A DNA stretch of 64,000 nucleotides from positions 1 to 64,000 of the forward strand of contig JAFTBU010000056.1 of the NCBI GenBank assembly GCA_017455065.1, written 5' to 3'. Under the pieces are notes generated by a model. That model saw nothing but the letters and a program-made list of their open reading frames with translations, was not told where the DNA came from and searched no databases. Both the position numbers and the translations under genes were made by a program. Positions 37,941 to 46,589 of this stretch are shown here, piece after piece. The stretch comes from Bacteroidales bacterium (GTDB taxonomy: Bacteria; Bacteroidota; Bacteroidia; Bacteroidales; UBA932). Each line of letters opens with the position of its first letter. Position 1 is the first letter of the stretch.

Positions 37941-37974
37941 AAGCGGAGGCGGCTGATGTCAGCTGCCTCCGCTT
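37941..37974. terminator. Probable terminator of the FKBP gene
   Basis: AAGCGGAGGC ... GCCTCCGCTT plus inner GCTGA / TCAGC form a 15-16 bp stem. On the minus strand it is followed by a T-rich TGCTTTCT. It lies 18 bp beyond the FKBP stop and may act in both directions. Confidence 0.6.
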
Positions 37975-37991
37975 CGTTGTATCCGGGGAGA

Positions 37992-38756
37992 TTACTCGGC
38001 GGCGGGAACCTCGCGGTGCACCTCCAGAGTCTCGACATCGAAGACGAGCACGGAATTGGGCTTGATCTGGCCCTGGCCAGTCTCACCGTAAGCAAGGTCG
38101 GCAGGGATCACAAGCTGGATCTTGCCACCCTCACCGATGAGCTGCAGACCCTCGGTCCAACCGGCGATCACGCGGTTAAGAGCGAAGGAAATAGGATCGG
38201 AAAGGTTCTTGTCGAACACGGTTCCGTCGATGAGCTTGCCCTCATAGTTCACGACCACGGTGTCGGTGCTGGCAGGACGCACGTCGTTGCCGGCCTCGAT
38301 GATCTTGTACTGGAGACCGCTGTCGGTGACCTGGACACCGGCCTTCTTGGCATTGGCTTCCAGATAAGCCTTACCGTCCTCACCGTTCTTCATGCTCACA
38401 TAGATCTGCCTGTTCATCAGGAAGTTACTGAGCACATCGTTCATCTCGTTGGGGTTGATCTTGAACTGATCGAAGTAATCGTCGTCATAGTAGTTACCCT
38501 TGGCATTGCGGAAATCCTTGATACCCTGGACGAGCTGGCTGTAGTTGACCTCGCCGAAATCGTACTGGGAGAAGAAAGAACCGAAGTTGACACCGAGAAG
38601 GTAGCTTACGGAATCGACCTGAGCCTTGGTAGGCACGAAATCCTTGGATGTGGGAATCTTGTTCCCGTTCTCATCTACGGCAGCCGGAGCCTTAGGCGTG
38701 CAGGCCACCACTGTGAGGCCCAGAACGAGGGCCACGAAAATTTTTTCTGCTTTCAT
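37992..38756 (-). CDS. FKBP-type peptidyl-prolyl isomerase lipoprotein
   Basis: 254 residues, lipobox VVAC (Cys19). An FKBP-type N-terminal dimerisation region (about 45-145) precedes the FKBP domain (about 150-250) with VVNYEGKLIDGTVFD, the VIAGWTEGLQ motif and IPADLAYGE. Assists folding in the periplasm or at the outer membrane. It is the last gene of the minus-strand group; no -7 box is evident upstream. Confidence 0.92.
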   Translation of the reverse strand: MKAEKIFVALVLGLTVVACTPKAPAAVDENGNKIPTSKDFVPTKAQVDSVSYLLGVNFGSFFSQYDFGEVNYSQLVQGIKDFRNAKGNYYDDDYFDQFKINPNEMNDVLSNFLMNRQIYVSMKNGEDGKAYLEANAKKAGVQVTDSGLQYKIIEAGNDVRPASTDTVVVNYEGKLIDGTVFDKNLSDPISFALNRVIAGWTEGLQLIGEGGKIQLVIPADLAYGETGQGQIKPNSVLVFDVETLEVHREVPAAE

Positions 38757-38786
38757 CTTTTTATTGGTTTTATAAGATTATACATA

Positions 38787-39752
38787 TCAGGCCCAGACCA
38801 ATGCCGAAGCGCCGAGGATGGCGGCATCCGATTCGGGCAGGGACGAGAACAAAAGTTTTACTTTATCTTTCCATATGGGGAGCAGGCGTGCATTCATCGC
38901 CTTGATGGTAGGGGCGTAGATAAGTTCGCCCGCACGGGCCAGTCCGCCGAAGAGGACGATGGCCTGAGGTGCGGAGAAATGCACGAAATCCGCCAATTTG
39001 GTACCGAGTATGGTACCGGTGTAATCGAATACCCTGAGCGCGAGGGCATCCCCTACCGCAGCCGCCTCGGCCACGTCTTTCGAAGTGATCTTGGTCAATT
39101 GCCTCAAGCTCGAAGGTTCGTCCGAGGAGTCCAGCCACTCGCGGGCGGTGCGGGCCACTCCGGTGGCGGAGGCGTAGGCTTCCAGGCAGCCGCGGTTGCC
39201 GCAGCCGCACTGGCGGCCGTCCATCTCGACGCAGCTGTGCCCGAGCTCTCCGGCAAATCCGTCGCTGCCGTAGAGGATTTTCCCGTCCACGACCACGCCG
39301 CTGCCCACTCCGGTGCCGAGGGTGATCTCGATGAAATGCTTCAGGTCCTTGGCCACTCCGTACTTCATCTCCCCCATCGCCGCCGCATTGGCGTCATTGG
39401 TGATGGTGACGGGAACGTCGTCGAGTTTCCAGCTCAGCATCTGCGCGAAGGGGACCGTCTTGCCATTGGCCCAGGGCAGGTTGGGGGCATGGCTGATGCA
39501 GCCGGTGTAGAAATTGGCATTGGGAGCACCGACACCCACTCCTGCGATGGGGGAATCCGGGGCGCAGGATGCGATCAGGGCCCTGACAGCCTCGGCGAGC
39601 TTGGCGACGAAGTCATCGGGGTTGGTGTCGCCGTCCGCGGGCAGCACGCTGCGCCCGAGGATGTGACCTTCCCTGTCCACGATGCCGATCTTGGAAGATT
39701 GGCCGCCTATGTCGATTCCTACTGCTACTGAAGCTGTTTCGCAGAGTGCCAT
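38787..39752 (-). CDS. ROK family sugar kinase (probable glucokinase)
   Basis: 321 residues. ATP motif VGIDIGGQSSKIG, the ROK signature region ending in GHSCVEMDG, and the zinc motif CGCGNRGCLEAYAS. Sequence type and length fit the Bacteroidetes glucokinase subgroup. Substrate could also be N-acetylmannosamine or fructose. Start Met at 39752 follows the acyl-CoA synthetase stop by 1 nt. Confidence 0.88.
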   Translation of the reverse strand: MALCETASVAVGIDIGGQSSKIGIVDREGHILGRSVLPADGDTNPDDFVAKLAEAVRALIASCAPDSPIAGVGVGAPNANFYTGCISHAPNLPWANGKTVPFAQMLSWKLDDVPVTITNDANAAAMGEMKYGVAKDLKHFIEITLGTGVGSGVVVDGKILYGSDGFAGELGHSCVEMDGRQCGCGNRGCLEAYASATGVARTAREWLDSSDEPSSLRQLTKITSKDVAEAAAVGDALALRVFDYTGTILGTKLADFVHFSAPQAIVLFGGLARAGELIYAPTIKAMNARLLPIWKDKVKLLFSSLPESDAAILGASALVWA

Positions 39753-39753
39753 A

Positions 39754-41667
39754 CTATATCGATGCTAAATTCTTTTCATTGTCGATCACCTTCCCTTCGG
39801 CGGTCATGGCGTAGGCGATGCGGTCCGCGTAGAACTTCTCGACCTTGCCCCTGACTATCTTGGAAGTGGTGTTCATCATGCCGTTCTGCTCACTGAAAGG
39901 CACATCGGCCACCACCACTGCGGCGGGGAGCCACTTTTCGGGGTACAGACCCGCATGGCGGCCTCCTGCACGGTAGGAGTTGATCTCATCCTGGAGTATC
40001 ATGAGCTCGGCCCTCTTGCCTTCGATGGTGGCAGGGTCGAGGCCCTCCGAGCGGACCTTCTCTTCGAGGGCCGGCTTGTTGGGGACCACGATGACCGCGG
40101 TCCAAGGGCTCTGGTTGTTGTAGAGCACGGTGGCGTCGATGTACTTGGACCCGTCGGCGAGGCTGTCCTCGTAGCCCTCGGGGGAATATTTCTCTCCGTC
40201 CTCGGCGATGAGCAGGCTCTTGAAACGGCCTGTCACATAGAGGTAGCGGCGGTCGTCCTTGCAGAGGTAGCCGCGGTCGCCGGTATGGAGCCATCCGTCA
40301 ATGATGGTCTCCGCAGTGGCCTCGGGATTTTTCCAATATCCTGCCATCACATTCTCGCCGCGGATGACGATTTCGCCGGTCTCGCCGTCAGGCAGCTCCC
40401 TGCCTTCCTCGTCGCAGATCTTGATGTCCATGGGCTGGACGGTGCGGCCGGAGGAGCCGAAGCGTGCGTGGCCGCCGGAATTGGCACAGATCACCGGGGT
40501 CGCCTCGGAGAGGCCGTAACCCTGGAAAATCGGCATGCCGATGGCGTAGAAATAGCGCTGGAGCTCGATGTCGAGCAGGGCGCCGCCGCCCACGAAGAAC
40601 TTGAAACGGCCGCCGAAGTTCTGGCGCACGCTCTTGAAGATCAGCTTGTCGAACAGCGCCTTGAGGGGAGCCCTCCACCAGAGCTTCCAGAAAGGACGGC
40701 CCTGGTTGTAGTACTCACGGTTGTATTTCACGGCATTGTCCAGGGCGAAGTTGTAGAGTTTCTCCACCTTGGGGCCCTTCTTGTGTATGCCGGATTCGAT
40801 ATTCTTGCGGAAATTCCTGGAAATGGCGGGGACCGACAGCATCACGTGCGGACGGACCTCTTTGATGGCGACGGGTATGTTCTTGAGGAGCGAGATCGCC
40901 GCCTTGCCCACGGGGACCGTGGCAATGCTGCCGCCGTTGCGCATCATGTAGTAGAAGCCCGCCACATGGGCGAAGCAATGGTCCAGGGGAAGGATGATGA
41001 GCATCACGTCGCCCCTGTCCACGTGGATCACGGACATGCACTGCTCCACATTGGCGGTGTAGTTGCGGTGGGTCAGGAGTATGCCCTTGGGGTCGGCGGT
41101 GGTGCCGGAGGTATAGCTGATATTGGCATAATCGTCGGGGCCGACGGAAGCCGCCCTGGCGACGACCTCGTCCCTGTGGGATGCGAGGAAGGTTTCACCT
41201 GTCTTGTGGAACTCGCTGATACCTATCTCTCTTTCCTGGAGTTCGATGTCGTCCAGGACGATCACTTTCTCCACGGCGGGGCATTTGTCGATGACCCTGC
41301 GGACCTTCTCTATCTGGAGGCGGGAGGCCACCACGAAACGGGAGTCGGAGTGGTTGATGCGGAAAGTGAGGTCGTGGTCGGATTCGAGCTTGAATGAAAG
41401 CGGGACGTTGACGCCTCCGGAGTAGAGTATGCCTAGTTCGGAGAATATCCAACTGTTGCGGCCCTCGGAGAGGAGGGAGACCTTGTCACCTTTCTGCAGG
41501 CCTATGGCCATGAAAGCCGCGGCATAGATGTATGCCTCTTCGCGGGTCTTGTTGAAAGATGTTTCGGTCCAGACGTCACCCGACTTCTCACGAAGGAAGG
41601 TATCCTCACCGTACTGCGCCGTATATTTGTTTACGAAATCAATGATCGAGGGTCTCTGCTCTGACAT
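39754..41667 (-). CDS. Long-chain acyl-CoA synthetase (AMP-binding)
   Basis: 637 residues. P-loop SYTSGTTADPKGILLTHRN, A5-type QGYGLSEATPV and A7/A8 LHTGDRGYLCKDD with VTGRFKSLL are clear. Activates long-chain fatty acids to acyl-CoA via acyl-AMP; peripheral to the inner membrane. One nt separates it from the upstream dNK and from the downstream ROK kinase, so co-transcription is likely. Confidence 0.93.
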   Translation of the reverse strand: MSEQRPSIIDFVNKYTAQYGEDTFLREKSGDVWTETSFNKTREEAYIYAAAFMAIGLQKGDKVSLLSEGRNSWIFSELGILYSGGVNVPLSFKLESDHDLTFRINHSDSRFVVASRLQIEKVRRVIDKCPAVEKVIVLDDIELQEREIGISEFHKTGETFLASHRDEVVARAASVGPDDYANISYTSGTTADPKGILLTHRNYTANVEQCMSVIHVDRGDVMLIILPLDHCFAHVAGFYYMMRNGGSIATVPVGKAAISLLKNIPVAIKEVRPHVMLSVPAISRNFRKNIESGIHKKGPKVEKLYNFALDNAVKYNREYYNQGRPFWKLWWRAPLKALFDKLIFKSVRQNFGGRFKFFVGGGALLDIELQRYFYAIGMPIFQGYGLSEATPVICANSGGHARFGSSGRTVQPMDIKICDEEGRELPDGETGEIVIRGENVMAGYWKNPEATAETIIDGWLHTGDRGYLCKDDRRYLYVTGRFKSLLIAEDGEKYSPEGYEDSLADGSKYIDATVLYNNQSPWTAVIVVPNKPALEEKVRSEGLDPATIEGKRAELMILQDEINSYRAGGRHAGLYPEKWLPAAVVVADVPFSEQNGMMNTTSKIVRGKVEKFYADRIAYAMTAEGKVIDNEKNLASI

Positions 41668-41668
41668 T

Positions 41669-42304
41669 TTACAATTCCTGTTGTTTCTTGGGAGTGAAGA
41701 GGCCGAACATCTGGGCCTCTATCATGTTCGTGACTTTCTCGAAATCCTCCGGATTGTTGCCGAATTTGATATGGTCTGAATCCACTATGAGCAGGTTTCC
41801 GTCATAATCCTTGATCCAGTTTTCATATTTTTCATTCAGGCCGGTGAGATAGTCGATGCGTATGCTCTTCTCGTATTCGCGGCCCCTCTTCTGTATCTGG
41901 GAGATGAGGTTGGGGATGGAAGAGCGGAGATAGATAAGCAGGTCGGGATTTCCGACGAGGGACATCATGAGGTTGAACAGGTCGGTGTAGTTTTCGAAGT
42001 CCCTGGTGCTCATGAGCCCCATGTCGTGCAGATTGGGGGCGAAGATGCGGGCATCTTCGTAGATGGTCCTGTCCTGGATGATGATGTCGTCGGTCTTGGC
42101 GATGTCCACCACGTCCTTGAAACGCTTGTTGAGGAAATAGATCTGGAGGTTGAACGACCATCTCTCCATATCTTCGTAGAAATCAGCAAGATAGGGGTTG
42201 AAATCCACGGATTCGAACTTGGGTATCCAGCCGTAGTGGGCTGCAAGCATCTTGGTGAGCGTGGTCTTTCCGCTTCCGATATTTCCTGCAATGGCGATGT
42301 GCAT
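41669..42304 (-). CDS. Deoxynucleoside kinase, copy 2
   Basis: 211 residues. P-loop AGNIGSGKTTLT, lid/DR motif IIQDRTIYEDARIFA and RGREYEKSIRIDYL. One of two adjacent paralogs; Bacteroidetes commonly keep a deoxyadenosine and a deoxyguanosine kinase side by side. Which is which cannot be told by eye. It has its own -7 box TAACTTTG (42332-42325). Confidence 0.9.
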   Translation of the reverse strand: MHIAIAGNIGSGKTTLTKMLAAHYGWIPKFESVDFNPYLADFYEDMERWSFNLQIYFLNKRFKDVVDIAKTDDIIIQDRTIYEDARIFAPNLHDMGLMSTRDFENYTDLFNLMMSLVGNPDLLIYLRSSIPNLISQIQKRGREYEKSIRIDYLTGLNEKYENWIKDYDGNLLIVDSDHIKFGNNPEDFEKVTNMIEAQMFGLFTPKKQQEL

Positions 42305-42324
42305 ATCTAAAACGTTTTAATTGG

Positions 42325-42332
42325 CAAAGTTA
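42325..42332 (-). promoter_or_regulatory. -7 box of dNK copy 2
   Basis: TAACTTTG on the minus strand, 20 nt before the ATG at 42304 and just after the stop of dNK copy 1. Confidence 0.5.
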
Positions 42333-42336
42333 ACAA

Positions 42337-42951
42337 TTATTTGAATAGTCCGAACAATTGAGCGTCAATCTTGTCCGTGATGGACGAGAAGTCCTCGGGG
42401 CGGTTCTCGAAATCCAGGTTGTCCGCATCGATGACCAGCAGCCTGCCCTTGTACGAGCCTATCCACTGCTCATACCTCTCGTTAAGTCCGCTCAGGTACT
42501 CCAGGCTGATGCTCTGCTCGTAGTCGCGGCCCCTTTTCTGGATTTGCGACACGAGGTGCGGGATGGAGGATTTCAGGTAGATGAGCAGGTCCGGCGGATT
42601 GACCATCGCGGTCATCACCTCGAAGAGCTGCATATAGGTCTGGTAGTCGCGGTCGGAGAGGTTTCCGAGGTCGTGGTTGTTGGCCACGAAGATGTAAACG
42701 CCCTCGAACAGGGTCCTGTCCTGGATGATGACGTCGTCGGACTTGGCTATCTCCAGCACGTCCTTGAAACGCTGGGCCAGGAAGTAGGTTTCGAGGTTGT
42801 AAGACCAGCGGGGGATGTCTTTGTAGTAGTCTTCCAGGTAGGGATTGTACGTGACCGACTCGTATTTGGGAGTCCAGCCGTAGTGCTCGGCGAGCATGCG
42901 GGTGAGGGTGGTTTTGCCGCAACCGATATTTCCAGCTATTCCTATGTGCAT
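42337..42951 (-). CDS. Deoxynucleoside kinase, copy 1
   Basis: 204 residues from ATG 42951 (MHIGIAGNIGCGKTTLT); an in-frame GTG at 42972 is rejected because it abuts the -7 box TAAATTTG (42981-42974). IIQDRTLFEGVYIFV and RGRDYEQSISLEYL align with copy 2 throughout. Phosphorylates purine deoxynucleosides for salvage. Cytosolic. Confidence 0.9.
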   Translation of the reverse strand: MHIGIAGNIGCGKTTLTRMLAEHYGWTPKYESVTYNPYLEDYYKDIPRWSYNLETYFLAQRFKDVLEIAKSDDVIIQDRTLFEGVYIFVANNHDLGNLSDRDYQTYMQLFEVMTAMVNPPDLLIYLKSSIPHLVSQIQKRGRDYEQSISLEYLSGLNERYEQWIGSYKGRLLVIDADNLDFENRPEDFSSITDKIDAQLFGLFK

Positions 42952-42973
42952 GATGAGTTTTTCGGATATCACA

Positions 42974-43002
42974 CAAATTTAGCATTTCTTTTCGTATTTT
43001 TG
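42974..43002. promoter_or_regulatory. Back-to-back divergent -7 boxes (dNK / MBL hydrolase)
   Basis: TAAATTTG (minus, 42981-42974) and TATTTTTG (plus, 42995-43002), offset 21 bp. Here the start codons are about 20 nt away on each side, so these transcripts would have short leaders. Confidence 0.55.
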
Positions 43003-43021
43003 CGAGACTCAAGTCAAAGAA

Positions 43022-43693
43022 ATGGTCAGACTCAGATATTTCAGATTCAACTTTTTCTCGGAGAACACCTGGCTGGCTTGGACCACCGGGCCCGAGTGCG
43101 TCGTGGTGGATCCCGGCTTCAACAATCCCGAGGAAAGCGGGGAGTTTTTCGCCGGTCTGAGGGAGGAGGGCCTGACGCCCGCCGCCGTCCTGCTGACCCA
43201 CGGCCATGTGGACCACATCTACGGCGTCGCAGAGCTTCTGGACCACTACGACATACCTGTCTACCTGAGTGCGAAGGATGCTCCGACCCTGGTTTACGAC
43301 AAGCGTATGTCCAGGCTGCTGCGGCAGCCCGAGCCCAGGGTGGATTTCAAGTACAATGATATCACCGACGGCCAGCTCATAAAGGCCGCAGACCTCGAAT
43401 TCGAGGTGATACGCACTCCCGGACACAGCCCCGGAGGCTCCTGCTTCCTGGAGCGCAGCGAAAAGATAATGTTCACCGGCGACACCCTGTTCGCCGGCAC
43501 CATAGGCCGCACCGACCTCGAGGGCGGGGAATACGACGATCTCATCCGCTCCATCATGGAGAAGCTCATGTTCCTCGATCCCGACATCACCATCATACCC
43601 GGCCACGGCGGCACCAGCACCATAGGCCAGGAGCGCACCACCAATCCGTTCCTGGAGCCTTTCAATGAAAAGGAAGAGGAGATAGATGGATAG
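43022..43693 (+). CDS. Metallo-beta-lactamase-fold hydrolase (glyoxalase II-like)
   Basis: 223 residues. Metal ligands in LTHGHVDHIYG, RTPGHSPGGS, TGDTLFAGTIGR and IPGHGG are complete for a binuclear zinc site. Likely a thioester hydrolase of the glyoxalase II type; cytosolic. The last 8 nt overlap uvrA. Confidence 0.88.
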   Translation: MVRLRYFRFNFFSENTWLAWTTGPECVVVDPGFNNPEESGEFFAGLREEGLTPAAVLLTHGHVDHIYGVAELLDHYDIPVYLSAKDAPTLVYDKRMSRLLRQPEPRVDFKYNDITDGQLIKAADLEFEVIRTPGHSPGGSCFLERSEKIMFTGDTLFAGTIGRTDLEGGEYDDLIRSIMEKLMFLDPDITIIPGHGGTSTIGQERTTNPFLEPFNEKEEEIDG

Positions 43694-46589
43694 CAGCGAC
43701 GGCATAATCATACGCGGAGCCCATTCCCACAATCTCAAGGGGGTCGACATCGACATCCCCCGCAAGAAATTCGTGGTCATCACCGGCATCAGCGGGAGCG
43801 GTAAATCCTCGCTCGCCTTCGACACCATCTACGCCGAAGGGCAGCGCCGCTACATGAACACCCTCTCCCCCTACGCCAAGCATTTCATGGGGATACTCGA
43901 GAAACCGGAGGTGGAGAGCATCACCGGGCTGAGCCCCATCATTGCCATAGAGCAGAAGACCACGGGCAACAATCCCCGGTCCACCGTGGGCACCATCACG
44001 GAGATTTCGGACTTCCTGCGTCTGCTGTACGCCAGGGCCTCCACGGCCTACTCCCCCGTCACCGGAAAGGAGATGGTGCGGTACACGGACCAGCAGATAG
44101 TCGACCTGATACTGAGCGAGTTCAACGGCCGCAAGTGCCTGCTGCTCTCGCCCCTGGTGAGGGGCCGCAAAGGCCATTACCGCGAGCTCTTCGACCAGCT
44201 CCGCCGCAAAGGTTTCACCCAGGTGCGTATCGATTCGGAGCTCATGGACCTCAATGAAGTCGAGGCCCTGGACCGCTACAAGGGGCATTTCATAGAGCTG
44301 GTCGTGGACAAGCTCAAACCAGGGGAAGGCGACGAGGCCCGCATCCGGTCCTCCGTCGTGACGGCTCTCAACATAGGCAAGGGGTCCCTGGCGGTGCTCG
44401 ATTTCGAGACCGGCGCCATGCATTTCTATTCCAAGCATCTGGTGGATCCCGATTCGGGGCTTTCCCTCCAGGAGCCGGCGCCCCACTCCTTCTCCTTCAA
44501 CTCCCCCGAAGGGTACTGCCCCCATTGCAAGGGACTCGGCACCATAGTCGATGTCAATATTGACAATATCATCCCCGACCCGGGGGTTTCGGTGGCCGAC
44601 GGCGGCATCAGGCCTCTGGGGAAAGTCCGGGAGAACCGCAAGTTCGAGTTGGTCAGGGCCATCGCCCGCAAGCACGGTTTCTCGCTCTACGAGCCCGTAG
44701 GGTCCCTTCCCGACGAGGAAGTGAGTCTGCTGGTGTACGGCAGCGAAGAGCTGTTCCGCGTGGGTGAGGGTGCGCTGTCCGAGATGGTCAGCTGGCCCGG
44801 CGTGGTGGAAGACATAGATGACAAGATAGTCTGCCCCGTGTGCCACGGGACGCGCCTCAAGGAGGAGACCAATTGTTTCCGCATCGACGGGAAGACCATT
44901 TCCGAGGTGTCTGCGATGGAGATTTCGCAGCTGCGCGAGTGGATACGCTCGCTGGACGGGAAATTGAGCAAGAGGGGCAGGGCCATCGCGCGAGACATAC
45001 TCAAGGAGCTCGCGGACAGGGTGGATTTCCTGGTGGACGTGGGGCTCGAGTACCTGACTCTGGACCGGCCGACGGCTTCGCTTTCGGGTGGTGAGAGCCA
45101 GAGGATCAGGTTGGCTACGCAGATCGGCTCGCGTCTGGTGAACGTAATCTATATCCTGGATGAGCCGAGTATCGGCCTGCACCAGAAGGACAACCGCAAG
45201 CTCATCGCTTCGTTGAAGAAGTTGCGGGATGAGGGGAATACGGTGATCGTGGTGGAGCATGATCTGGAGACGATGATGAGTGCGGATTGGCTCGTGGATG
45301 TCGGTCCCGGGGCGGGAGCCCTCGGCGGCCGCATCTGCTACTCCGGTCCCGCCGTTCCTGCCGCCGATTCTGCCGCCGGTGCAGCCCCCGGAGCTCGGGG
45401 GCAAAACAGAGGGACAAGCCCCCTCGCCTCCGGGGGCTGCCCCGCTGGAAGCACCGGAATGCGAGCGGACATCTCCCAGGCAATCAGTCCGCGAGCGTCC
45501 GGTGCTGACAGCGAAGGTGAAGCAGGGTCGGTGACGATGGAGTATCTGAGGGGAAGGGAGGAGATAGCGGTGCCGAAGAGCCGCCGCCGGGGCAACGGCC
45601 TCGACCTTGTCATCCGCGGCGCCACCGGCAACAACCTCAAGGACATCGACGTCACATTCCCCCTGGGCTGCTTCATCGGCATCAGCGGCGTGAGCGGCAG
45701 CGGCAAATCCACCCTCATCAACGAAACCCTCATGCCCATACTCAAGGGCAAATTCTACCATTTCAAGGAAAAACCCCTTCCCTACCGCGCCGTAGAAGGG
45801 ATCGAGAACATAGACAAAGTCATCGAAATCGACCAGAGCCCCATAGGGCGCAGCCCCAGGTCCAACCCCGCCACCTTCACCGGAGTCTTCAACGACATCA
45901 GGGCCCTGTTCGAAGAGACCAACGACGCCAAGGTTCGCGGCTTCAAGGCCGGCAGGTTCTCGTTCAACGTCCCCGGAGGCCGCTGCGAAGAGTGCAAAGG
46001 CGCCGGCATCAAGGTGATCGAGATGAACTTCCTCCCGTCCGTCAACGTAGTCTGCGAAGAATGCCGCGGGAAGAGGTACAAGGAAGACACCCTGGCCGTG
46101 CGCTACAAAGGCAAGAACATCAACGATGTCCTGGAGATGCCCATCTCCGAAGCCTGGGAATTCTTCCGCACCAACCCCAGGATAGCCCCCAAGCTCAAAG
46201 CCATGGTGGACGTCGGACTGGGCTACGTGCATCTGGGACAGTCGTCGGTGACCCTCTCCGGAGGCGAGAGCCAGAGGATGAAACTGGCCGCGGAATTGTT
46301 CCGCAAAGCCACCGGGAACACCCTCTACATGCTCGACGAACCCACGACAGGCCTCCACTTCGAAGACATCAAGACCCTGCTCGGAGTCTTGCAGAGGCTG
46401 GTGGACCAGGGCAATACAGTCATCATCATCGAACACAACCTCGACGTCCTCAAGAGCGTCGACTACATATTGGACATGGGACCGGAAGGAGGCGCCAGGG
46501 GAGGCCGGATCGTCGCGACCGGCACCCCCGAGCAGATCGCGGCCAACCCCGATTCGGTCACAGGAGCATTTCTCGAAGAAGTATTATGA
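43686..46589 (+). CDS. uvrA: Excinuclease ABC subunit A
   Basis: 967 residues, damage recognition in nucleotide excision repair. First ABC domain: GISGSGKSS, zinc module CPHCKGLG...CPVCHGTR, signature LSGGESQR. Second: GVSGSGKST, CEECKGAG...CEECRGKR, signature LSGGESQRMK, and Walker B LDEPTTGLH. Between the two halves (about residues 550-625) there is an unusual Ala/Gly/Ser/Pro-rich insertion of some 60 residues. The coding DNA there (45385-45435) is a long palindrome with the same loop sequence found in manA. It overlaps the kinase gene by ATGA. Confidence 0.96.
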   Translation: MDSSDGIIIRGAHSHNLKGVDIDIPRKKFVVITGISGSGKSSLAFDTIYAEGQRRYMNTLSPYAKHFMGILEKPEVESITGLSPIIAIEQKTTGNNPRSTVGTITEISDFLRLLYARASTAYSPVTGKEMVRYTDQQIVDLILSEFNGRKCLLLSPLVRGRKGHYRELFDQLRRKGFTQVRIDSELMDLNEVEALDRYKGHFIELVVDKLKPGEGDEARIRSSVVTALNIGKGSLAVLDFETGAMHFYSKHLVDPDSGLSLQEPAPHSFSFNSPEGYCPHCKGLGTIVDVNIDNIIPDPGVSVADGGIRPLGKVRENRKFELVRAIARKHGFSLYEPVGSLPDEEVSLLVYGSEELFRVGEGALSEMVSWPGVVEDIDDKIVCPVCHGTRLKEETNCFRIDGKTISEVSAMEISQLREWIRSLDGKLSKRGRAIARDILKELADRVDFLVDVGLEYLTLDRPTASLSGGESQRIRLATQIGSRLVNVIYILDEPSIGLHQKDNRKLIASLKKLRDEGNTVIVVEHDLETMMSADWLVDVGPGAGALGGRICYSGPAVPAADSAAGAAPGARGQNRGTSPLASGGCPAGSTGMRADISQAISPRASGADSEGEAGSVTMEYLRGREEIAVPKSRRRGNGLDLVIRGATGNNLKDIDVTFPLGCFIGISGVSGSGKSTLINETLMPILKGKFYHFKEKPLPYRAVEGIENIDKVIEIDQSPIGRSPRSNPATFTGVFNDIRALFEETNDAKVRGFKAGRFSFNVPGGRCEECKGAGIKVIEMNFLPSVNVVCEECRGKRYKEDTLAVRYKGKNINDVLEMPISEAWEFFRTNPRIAPKLKAMVDVGLGYVHLGQSSVTLSGGESQRMKLAAELFRKATGNTLYMLDEPTTGLHFEDIKTLLGVLQRLVDQGNTVIIIEHNLDVLKSVDYILDMGPEGGARGGRIVATGTPEQIAANPDSVTGAFLEEVL
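45385..45435. repeat. Conserved-loop palindrome inside uvrA
   Basis: Arms CCCCCGGAG (45385-45393) with CTCCGGGGG (45427-45435), and GGGGGC (45397-45402) with GCCCCC (45418-45423), enclose the loop AAAACAGAGGGACAA. The loop shares AACAGAGGGACAA with the manA copies. Read in frame as GARGQNRGTSPLASGG. Confidence 0.65.

Noticed and set aside
43662..46436. A 924-codon open frame antisense to uvrA, and similar long antisense frames over der, the histidine kinase (10209-12143), dnaG and recQ
   Set aside because: They mirror the codon structure of highly GC-rich genes, lack family motifs, and lie entirely opposite well-supported proteins.
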